Shown here piece after piece: positions 1 to 4,133 of a stretch of 5,125 nucleotides of DNA. The DNA comes from Lachnospiraceae bacterium (GTDB taxonomy: Bacteria > Bacillota > Clostridia > Lachnospirales > Lachnospiraceae): the NCBI GenBank assembly GCA_003484785.1, contig DNAD01000164.1:1-5125 (forward strand), given 5' to 3'. Positions within the stretch are counted from its first letter, which is position 1. Every line of letters starts with the position of its first letter. The notes under the pieces are model-generated. The model ran no database searches and had not been told where the DNA came from. It worked only from the letters and a program-made list of their open reading frames with translations. A program made the position numbers and the translations under genes.

Positions 1-37
1 GCGCACAATTTGCTGCGCAAATTGGCGCAGTTAAGCG
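1..37. repeat. 37-bp palindromic repeat, copy 1
   Basis: The copy is identical over 37 bases to 89-125. Arms CAATTTGC (6-13) and GCAAATTG (17-24) pair perfectly around a TGC loop, and GCGC at 1-4 and 25-28 extends the stem past one bulged A at position 5. An alternative stem is CTGCGC (13-18) with GCGCAG (25-30), and a third is GCGCA (1-5) with TGCGC (14-18). These foldings exclude one another. It looks like a REP-type intergenic palindrome, but I do not recognise the family. No T-run follows on either strand, so it is not a standard intrinsic terminator. It lies at the window edge, so more units may exist to the left. Confidence 0.9.
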
Positions 38-42
38 GTAAT

Positions 43-63
43 GATCCGGTCTTTGACCGGATC
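43..63. repeat. Perfect hairpin with 9-bp arms and TTT loop
   Basis: GATCCGGTC (43-51) and GACCGGATC (55-63) are exact reverse complements separated by TTT. The hairpin sits between the two 37-bp repeats and touches the next hairpin with no base between them. Its core CCGGTC/GACCGG recurs as an inverted repeat in the leader of the neighbouring regulator gene (1226-1249). It has no downstream T-tract. It could be an RNA stem at the 3' end of the regulator mRNA or a DNA-level protein site; the sequence does not decide. Confidence 0.8.
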
Positions 64-85
64 GGATTAAACTGAAGTTTAATCC
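64..85. repeat. Perfect hairpin with 10-bp arms and 2-nt loop
   Basis: GGATTAAACT (64-73) and AGTTTAATCC (76-85) are exact reverse complements separated by GA. The two-base loop is too tight for RNA as drawn, so the terminal pair probably opens to give a 9-bp stem with a 4-nt loop. It starts immediately after the 43-63 hairpin and ends three bases before repeat copy 2. On the minus strand it would lie about 35 nt past the regulator's stop codon. No U-tract follows, so termination is not supported, although a role in protecting the mRNA 3' end is possible. Confidence 0.8.
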
Positions 86-88
86 CAA

Positions 89-125
89 GCGCACAATTTG
101 CTGCGCAAATTGGCGCAGTTAAGCG
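89..125. repeat. 37-bp palindromic repeat, copy 2, containing the regulator's stop codon
   Basis: It is identical to 1-37, with start-to-start spacing of 88 bp. Stem arms are CAATTTGC (94-101) and GCAAATTG (105-112), flanked by GCGC at 89-92 and 113-116. The last seven bases (119-125) lie inside the minus-strand regulator gene and supply its TAA stop, the final alanine codon and one base of the aspartate codon. Copy 1 carries the same seven bases outside any gene. Either an 88-bp unit was duplicated from the gene end, or a mobile palindrome landed at the gene end and rewrote the last codons. Confidence 0.9.
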
Positions 126-1207
126 TCTTCCATGAACTTCATATATTTGACTACCATCAGCGCTATCTTTAGCGTTATGGCGTCCTCGAATACCCTTATA
201 TCCAGCCCGGTATCCTTTTCAAGCTTATCCAGCCTGTATACAAGAGTATTTCTATGTATAAAGAGCTGCCTGCTGGTCTCTGAAACGTTCAGGCTGTTTT
301 CGAAGAACTTATTGATCGTAACAATAGTTTCCTCATCGAAATCATCCGGAGACCTACCCTCAAAGATCTCCTTTATGAACATTTTACAGAGAGGCACCGG
401 AAGCTGGTAAATAAGCCTTCCGATCCCCAGCTCGCTATACGCGAATACATTTCTTTCCCCAAAAAAGATCCTGCCCACATCCAGGGCCATTCTGGCCTCT
501 TTATAGGAGCGGCTGACCTCCCTGAGCTCACCTACTGTCGTCCCGTAGGCCACATGAACCTGCTCTGTCCGGCCCTCAGAGGCCAGCTCAAATATCCTCA
601 GCGCAGTTTCAGCCACGGTTTCCGATCCCTCGTCCTTTGATATCTCCTTGACGACTATCACGTTGTTCTCATCAACAGCGGTTACGAAGTCATTCCTGCC
701 CGGCGACATAAACTCCCTGATGCGCTCAAGCAGATCCGTCTGCTGTGCGCCGGTATTCTCGGCGATGATGACAACCCTCTTTTTGTCCATCGGAATACCG
801 AGCCTCTGGGATCTGTTATATATATCGACAAGCAGCAGATTATCCAAAAGCAGGTTTTTTATAAAATTGTCCTTGTCGAACCTCTCCTTGTACGCGATAA
901 GGAGGTTGCGGATCTGAAAAGAAGCTATCTTTCCGATGGTATAGGCATCCTCGGAGCTTCCTGCGGAGACCACGATATATGAGAGCATCTGCTCGTCATA
1001 TACCTTGAACAGCTGATATCCCGATATTACCTGGCTGTCGGCGTCCGAATCAACAAAGCCTGCCGCATATCCGCTGACCTGTTCGTTTTTTCCGTCGTCA
1101 AAGGTTGCCGTCAGTATTTTTCCGTCAACATCAATTACAGCCAGATCGATCCCGGTTATCTCTTTAAGACCCAGAACCGTCGACTGCAGCATGTGATTTG
1201 AGATCAT
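119..1207 (-). CDS. PucR/CdaR-family transcriptional regulator
   Basis: A 362-aa cytoplasmic DNA-binding regulator. Residues about 10-105 form an N-terminal sensory region that looks PAS/GAF-like (ITGIDLAVIDVDGKILTAT), with no metal or ligand motif I can name. Residues about 106-140 are a helical linker. Residues about 142-260 resemble the degenerate GGDEF-like domain of CdaR-type regulators (VHVAYGTTVGEL, then SYKEARMALDVG) and lack a catalytic GGDEF motif. Residues about 296-355 are the PucR C-terminal helix-turn-helix, with the family hallmark HRNTLVYRLDKLE at 318-330. Family members sense small metabolites such as sugar diacids or purine breakdown products; the ligand here is unknown. The ATG at 1207 is preferred because GGAGAAGG (1213-1220) lies five bases upstream. 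The gene is transcribed away from the glycosyltransferase gene, so it may control that gene or itself. The CdaR signature at the N-terminus is not evident, so I give no symbol. Confidence 0.9.
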   Translation of the reverse strand: MISNHMLQSTVLGLKEITGIDLAVIDVDGKILTATFDDGKNEQVSGYAAGFVDSDADSQVISGYQLFKVYDEQMLSYIVVSAGSSEDAYTIGKIASFQIRNLLIAYKERFDKDNFIKNLLLDNLLLVDIYNRSQRLGIPMDKKRVVIIAENTGAQQTDLLERIREFMSPGRNDFVTAVDENNVIVVKEISKDEGSETVAETALRIFELASEGRTEQVHVAYGTTVGELREVSRSYKEARMALDVGRIFFGERNVFAYSELGIGRLIYQLPVPLCKMFIKEIFEGRSPDDFDEETIVTINKFFENSLNVSETSRQLFIHRNTLVYRLDKLEKDTGLDIRVFEDAITLKIALMVVKYMKFMEDA

Positions 1208-1212
1208 TTCAG

Positions 1213-1220
1213 CCTTCTCC
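1213..1220 (-). promoter_or_regulatory. Ribosome binding site of the PucR-type regulator
   Basis: On the minus strand GGAGAAGG lies five bases before the ATG at 1207. This supports that start over the second methionine at codon 6, which has no comparable site. Confidence 0.7.
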
Positions 1221-1225
1221 CGCTA

Positions 1226-1249
1226 CCGGTCATCCCCCAATCAGACCGG
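1226..1249. promoter_or_regulatory. Inverted repeat in the regulator leader, possible operator or RNA hairpin
   Basis: CCGGTC (1226-1231) and GACCGG (1244-1249) are exact reverse complements with a 12-base spacer. The site lies just upstream of the regulator's ribosome binding site, within its likely 5' untranslated region. The same six-base arms occur in the hairpin at 43-63, beyond the other end of the gene. Autoregulatory binding or an mRNA hairpin are both possible; a chance match of six-base arms cannot be excluded. Confidence 0.4.
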
Positions 1250-1260
1250 AACGCAAATTT

Positions 1261-1272
1261 ATTGTAATACAA
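1261..1272 (-). promoter_or_regulatory. Possible -10 of the regulator promoter overlapping an 11-bp palindrome
   Basis: On the minus strand TACAAT (1266-1261) matches the sigma-A -10 consensus at five of six positions and lies about 40 bases before the ribosome binding site. I find no convincing -35 at 16-18 bp, so the promoter is tentative and might need an activator. The palindrome TTGTA-A-TACAA (1262-1272) overlaps it and could be an operator. The surrounding 1253-1345 stretch is AT-rich, as expected of a divergent promoter region. Confidence 0.35.
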
Positions 1273-1306
1273 ATGTAACAAAAATAAAACCCCTTTTTGT
1301 CCTATA

Positions 1307-1335
1307 TTGATACTTTTTAGGACTGATGATAAACT
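1307..1335 (+). promoter_or_regulatory. Sigma-A promoter with extended -10, upstream of the glycosyltransferase gene
   Basis: The -35 TTGATA (1307-1312, five of six consensus) is followed by exactly 17 bp and the -10 TAAACT (1330-1335, four of six). A TGA directly precedes the -10 (1327-1329), giving the extended TGn element. The predicted start of transcription is near 1342, leaving a leader of about 75 nt before the ATG at 1417. It is the best rightward promoter in the intergenic region. Confidence 0.65.
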
Positions 1336-1349
1336 GTATTATCATGTGC

Positions 1350-1408
1350 TGCGGCCTGTGAAAGGCTGCAATATGACGGAGACGCCGGGCAGGGTCTGAC
1401 GTCTTTTT
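1350..1408 (+). promoter_or_regulatory. Structured leader of the glycosyltransferase mRNA, possible attenuator
   Basis: Bases 1350-1357 pair with 1363-1370 (eight pairs including one G-U) around a five-base loop. Further on, AGACG (1380-1384) can pair with CGTCT (1400-1404) and is followed by a run of T (1404-1408), resembling a weak terminator with a 15-base loop. Between them ATG at 1373 opens an eight-codon reading frame (MTETPGRV, stop 1397-1399), preceded at seven bases by GAAAGG (1360-1365), which lies partly in the first hairpin. A leader peptide with attenuation is conceivable. I do not recognise any known riboswitch class here. Confidence 0.3.
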
Positions 1409-1416
1409 GTGAAAGT

Positions 1417-2871
1417 ATGTATCAGAGGACAGTAAAATTGGACAAAGCCCGCAGGGAGACTCTCATCACACTGCTGCTCGTTCTGTTTTCGGCAGCGGTC
1501 TATATCAGTCTCATATTTAACAATAACATCTGGATGGACGAGGCCTTTACCGCCTCTCTTATAAAGACGGACTACGCCGGGGTTCTTGAGCGATCCATGA
1601 ACGACACCCTTCCTCCGCTTTATAACCTCCTCTTAAAGCTCTGGACTGACATCTTCGGCTTAAGGATACCGGTGATGAAGCTCTTAAGTGCTTCCTTTAT
1701 GATCATCACCGTCATCACCGGGGCCTTCCTCACAAAAAGAAATTTCGGCTTCAGAGTCTCCTCTGCCTTTATTCTCGCGCTTACCTTCATGCCGAATATG
1801 CTGTTCTTCGGAGTAGAGATAAGGATGTACAGCCTTGGCTTCTGCTTTTCCACCATAAGCGGGCTTCTTTCCCTTAATTGCCTTAAGCGTCCCTCTTTTA
1901 AAAACTGGACCGCCTTTACGCTTGTTTCCGTCCTCTCCGGCTATTCCCACCACTTTGCCCTCATAACCGTGGGCTTTGTTTACCTTTTCATGCTCATATA
2001 TTTCATAATAAAAGACAGAAAGGGCATCAGATCCTGGCTCTGCTGCCTCGGGGCTTCCTTTATGCTTTATCTGCCCTGTATGCTCGTTACCCTAAGGCAG
2101 CTTGAAAGAGTGAACGGTTATTTCTCAATGCCCGAGGTAACTCCTTCCGTATTTATAAAGTATATGCGCTACCCTTATACCACAGGCTTCACACCCCTCA
2201 GCCTCCTGCTGTCGGCGGTTGTCTTTGCGCTTTTACTGAAGCTTGCGGCAGAGCTGTATAAAGAGAGGAAAAATCCGTCTTCAACAGAAGAGGATGACAG
2301 GCTTTTGGGATTGGAAGGATATTATTCCCTGTCCTGCTTCCTGGTATATTACGGGGTACTGGTGTTCGGGACTCTCGTGTCAAAGCTCATGACCGCCAAT
2401 ATCTTCGTTGACCGCTACCTGTTCTTTGCTCACGGCCTGCTCTGGCTGTTCTTTTCCATAGAGGCATCAAAGCTTAAAAAGCCTCTGTATATCGCGATCA
2501 TCGTTCTGGAGCTTCTGATCGGAGCCGTGACCTACAGTCAGGCCGTGGCTTCGGAATATGCGCCGGGGGCTGACAGGCTCATGGAATGGCTTGGGGATAA
2601 TGTGAGCGAGGGAGATCTTCTGTATACAGTCGAAGACGCGGAGGGGCTCTCCCTGTCTCTTCCCTTCTACGATGACAGGCTTACCTGGCGCGAAGATCCT
2701 TCCGAGCTTGAGGATCCCTCTCTCCAAAGTCCCTCAGGGACCATCTGGCTGGCCGTGCTCGACGGCTATGAGGAGCTCATCCCGGATACCGGAGATTACA
2801 AGCCTGTTTATATAGATGATTTTTCCTTTGACAGATACCGCTTCAGGATGTATAAACTAAGAAAAGACTGA
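1417..2871 (+). CDS. GT39-like (GT-C fold) membrane glycosyltransferase
   Basis: A 484-aa polytopic membrane protein resembling the PMT/ArnT-like glycosyltransferases, which transfer sugars from polyprenyl-phosphate donors on the outer face of the membrane. After the first membrane segment (about 15-35) comes WMDEAFT (39-45), whose Asp41-Glu42 matches the acidic pair in the first external loop of GT-C enzymes. DTLPPLYNLLLKLW (63-76) fits the family's D-x-x-PPLY motif, VEIRMYSL (133-140) the R-x-Y segment and VDRYLFF (331-337) the late RY motif. Roughly ten hydrophobic segments run to about residue 375. Residues 380-484 form an acidic soluble tail, probably extracytoplasmic. Acceptor and donor are unknown; wall polymer or protein decoration is likely. 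The ATG at 1417 has only a poorly spaced GAAAG upstream, whereas TTG at 1438 (codon 8) has AGAGGA (1424-1429) eight bases before it, so the protein may be 477 aa. A CvfB-like gene follows after 61 bp. Confidence 0.85.
   Translation: MYQRTVKLDKARRETLITLLLVLFSAAVYISLIFNNNIWMDEAFTASLIKTDYAGVLERSMNDTLPPLYNLLLKLWTDIFGLRIPVMKLLSASFMIITVITGAFLTKRNFGFRVSSAFILALTFMPNMLFFGVEIRMYSLGFCFSTISGLLSLNCLKRPSFKNWTAFTLVSVLSGYSHHFALITVGFVYLFMLIYFIIKDRKGIRSWLCCLGASFMLYLPCMLVTLRQLERVNGYFSMPEVTPSVFIKYMRYPYTTGFTPLSLLLSAVVFALLLKLAAELYKERKNPSSTEEDDRLLGLEGYYSLSCFLVYYGVLVFGTLVSKLMTANIFVDRYLFFAHGLLWLFFSIEASKLKKPLYIAIIVLELLIGAVTYSQAVASEYAPGADRLMEWLGDNVSEGDLLYTVEDAEGLSLSLPFYDDRLTWREDPSELEDPSLQSPSGTIWLAVLDGYEELIPDTGDYKPVYIDDFSFDRYRFRMYKLRKD
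1424..1429 (+). promoter_or_regulatory. Shine-Dalgarno-like AGAGGA suggesting a TTG start at 1438
   Basis: AGAGGA lies inside the first codons of the glycosyltransferase as read from ATG 1417, and eight bases before the in-frame TTG at 1438-1440. It is better than anything upstream of the ATG. Starting at TTG removes seven residues and leaves all membrane segments intact. Confidence 0.45.
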
Positions 2872-2932
2872 TCACTTCAGCCTTTCCCGTTAACCACTGA
2901 CAAGATGATGTATTACCGGAGACGAAAATATC

Positions 2933-3793
2933 ATGCTTGAACTCGGAAAGAACCAGACCCTGAGAGCGATAAGATCAACCGAACACGGAGTGTATCTTGC
3001 CGACCTTACCGAAGAGGAGCTTAAAATTGCAGATTATGATGAAACAGAGCGGGTATTGCTTCCAAGGAAATACGTTCCCGCCGGGCTTTCCCGCGGTGAT
3101 GAGGTCAATGTCTTTATTTACAGGGATTCCTCAGACCGCCTGACCGCCACTACCCTTACCCCCGCCATAAGGCTGGGAGAGACAGCCGTGCTTAAGGTAA
3201 AGCAGGTGGGAAAGATAGGTGCCTTCCTTGATTCGGGGCTTGAAAAGGATTTCCTGCTGCCCTTTGCCGAGCAGACCACACGGGTTAAGGAGGGTGATGA
3301 CTGTCTCGTTGCCCTGTATACGGATAAGAGCAGCCGTCTCTGCCTTACAATGAAGGTCTACGATCATCTCTCCACCGACTCTCCGTATAAAAAGGACGAC
3401 GATGTCTCAGGAAGGGTTTATGAGCTGAGCGGGAATTTCGGCGCCTTTGTGGCAGTGGATGATAAATACTCCGCCCTGATCCCGAAAAGGGAACTGTTTC
3501 AGGAGCTTTCGGTCAATGACCGGATAAGGGCAAGGGTCGTGGAGGTAAGAGAGGACGGAAAGCTTACCCTCAGCATCAGGCAGAAGGCTTACCTTCAGAT
3601 GGATGATGACGCGGAAAGGCTGATGGAGCTTATAGAAAGCTATGACGGGGTTCTTCCCTTCAGCGACAAGGCATCCCCGGAAACCATAAGACGGGAGGCC
3701 GATATGAGCAAAAAGGAGTTTAAGCGGGCCGTGGGCAGGCTTTATAAGGACCGCCGCATCAGCATCGAGGAAGGCTGTATACGAAAGCTCTGA
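2933..3793 (+). CDS. cvfB: CvfB/YitL-family S1-domain RNA-binding protein
   Basis: A 286-aa cytoplasmic protein matching the CvfB family (conserved virulence factor B of Staphylococcus aureus, YitL of Bacillus subtilis) in length and architecture. Residues about 1-78 form the first S1-like barrel (VLLPRKYVP, then GDEVNVFIYRDSSDRLTAT). About 83-145 is a second S1 domain (VGKIGAFLDSGLEKDFLLP). About 155-216 is a third (LSGNFGAFVAVDDKYSALIP, then VREDGKLTLSIR). About 225-286 is the C-terminal winged helix, with the family signature DKASPETIR (245-253) followed by SKKEFKRAVGRLYKDRRI (259-276). CvfB binds RNA and affects virulence gene expression in S. aureus; its role here is inferred only from the family. 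GGAG (2918-2921) lies 11 bases before the ATG, a slightly long but usable spacing. The 61-bp gap after the glycosyltransferase holds no clear terminator or promoter, so the two genes may be co-transcribed. Confidence 0.92.
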   Translation: MLELGKNQTLRAIRSTEHGVYLADLTEEELKIADYDETERVLLPRKYVPAGLSRGDEVNVFIYRDSSDRLTATTLTPAIRLGETAVLKVKQVGKIGAFLDSGLEKDFLLPFAEQTTRVKEGDDCLVALYTDKSSRLCLTMKVYDHLSTDSPYKKDDDVSGRVYELSGNFGAFVAVDDKYSALIPKRELFQELSVNDRIRARVVEVREDGKLTLSIRQKAYLQMDDDAERLMELIESYDGVLPFSDKASPETIRREADMSKKEFKRAVGRLYKDRRISIEEGCIRKL

Positions 3794-3802
3794 TCCTCAT
3801 AT

Positions 3803-3830
3803 ACAAATTGCACAAAATTTTGTTTTTTTT
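3803..3830 (+). terminator. Weak AU-rich intrinsic terminator candidate after the CvfB-like gene
   Basis: ACAAATT (3803-3809) can pair with AATTTTGT (3816-3823) with one bulge, followed by eight T (3823-3830). The stem has almost no G or C, so folding would be weak. Its position between the CvfB-like stop codon and a strong promoter fits a transcription boundary, but the structural evidence is poor. Confidence 0.35.
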
Positions 3831-3840
3831 CTGAACACAG

Positions 3841-3868
3841 TTGACAAAGAACTTTAATTGAGTATAAT
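3841..3868 (+). promoter_or_regulatory. Perfect-consensus sigma-A promoter of the small-gene/protease operon
   Basis: TTGACA (3841-3846) and TATAAT (3863-3868) both match consensus exactly, with a 16-bp spacer. Transcription should start near 3875, giving a leader of about 25 nt before the ATG at 3900. The strength predicts high constitutive expression unless something represses it; I see no clear operator. It also rules out the in-frame TTG at 3858 as a start codon, because that codon lies within the promoter. Confidence 0.85.
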
Positions 3869-3885
3869 TTCTTCAAACAATAAAG

Positions 3886-3892
3886 AAAGGAG
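3886..3892 (+). promoter_or_regulatory. Strong ribosome binding site deciding the start of the 77-aa gene
   Basis: AAAGGAG lies seven bases before the ATG at 3900, an optimal spacing. It fixes the small gene's start at 3900 rather than the upstream in-frame TTG at 3858. Confidence 0.85.
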
Positions 3893-3899
3893 AAAAATA

Positions 3900-4133
3900 A
3901 TGAAAGTACAGAATATCACGGATATTGATAAGTTTTTTAAAACGGTAGATTCCTGTAAGGGAAAGGTAGAGCTTGTAACGGGCGAGGGCGACAGGCTGAA
4001 CCTCAAGTCCAAGCTGTCCCAGTATGTATCAATGGCTAATCTTTTTTCGGACGGGACCATCGATGAGCTTGAGATCGTGGCTTACGAGCCCGAGGATATA
4101 AGCAAGCTCGTTTCCTTTATGGTAAACGGCTGA
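3900..4133 (+). CDS. Conserved-looking small protein of unknown function (77 aa)
   Basis: A 77-aa protein beginning MKVQNITDIDKFFKTVDSCK. It has no signal peptide, membrane segment or cysteine pair, so it should be cytoplasmic. A short amphipathic helix (about 6-18) is followed by a likely strand (KGKVELVTG, 20-28), then KLSQYVSMANLF (36-47) and a second strand (IDELEIVAY, 52-60), ending in the helix EPEDISKLVSFMVNG (61-75): a compact alpha/beta fold with no catalytic motif I can see. I recall similar short proteins in Lachnospiraceae, some carrying an unsupported 'poly(A) polymerase' name; 77 residues cannot hold that enzyme. The gene has a perfect-consensus promoter and strong ribosome binding site, and its TGA stop shares a base with the next gene's ATG. 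This coupling suggests a partner or regulator of the membrane protease, but that is inference. Confidence 0.85.
   Translation: MKVQNITDIDKFFKTVDSCKGKVELVTGEGDRLNLKSKLSQYVSMANLFSDGTIDELEIVAYEPEDISKLVSFMVNG

Noticed and set aside
64..116. Intrinsic terminator for the minus-strand regulator
   Set aside because: The stems are strong but no run of U follows any of them on the minus strand.
30..124. Integron attC sites: GTTAAGC at 30-36 and 118-124 fits the GTTRRRY core
   Set aside because: No matching RYYYAAC partner lies at the other end of the palindromes, the stems are perfect and short, and there are no gene cassettes or integrase.
1..125. CRISPR array: two 37-bp palindromic repeats with one 51-bp spacer
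   Set aside because: The 'spacer' consists of two perfect hairpins, it is longer than usual, the second repeat enters a coding sequence, and no cas gene is in the window.
1344..1361. Five-codon frame MCCGL in the glycosyltransferase leader
   Set aside because: It has no ribosome binding site and starts almost at the predicted transcription start, so it is best read as chance.
1342..1416. Known riboswitch (c-di-GMP-I, ZTP or c-di-AMP type) in the glycosyltransferase leader
   Set aside because: I compared from memory the conserved cores of these classes and found no convincing match; the leader is also short.
1684..1953. Minus-strand reading frames inside the glycosyltransferase gene
   Set aside because: Their translations are low in recognisable motifs, lack ribosome binding sites and are explained by the codon pattern of the real gene.
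3858..3899. TTG at 3858 as an N-terminal extension of the small gene (91 aa)
   Set aside because: It lies between the -35 and -10 of a perfect promoter, upstream of the expected transcript start, and the strong ribosome binding site points to ATG 3900.
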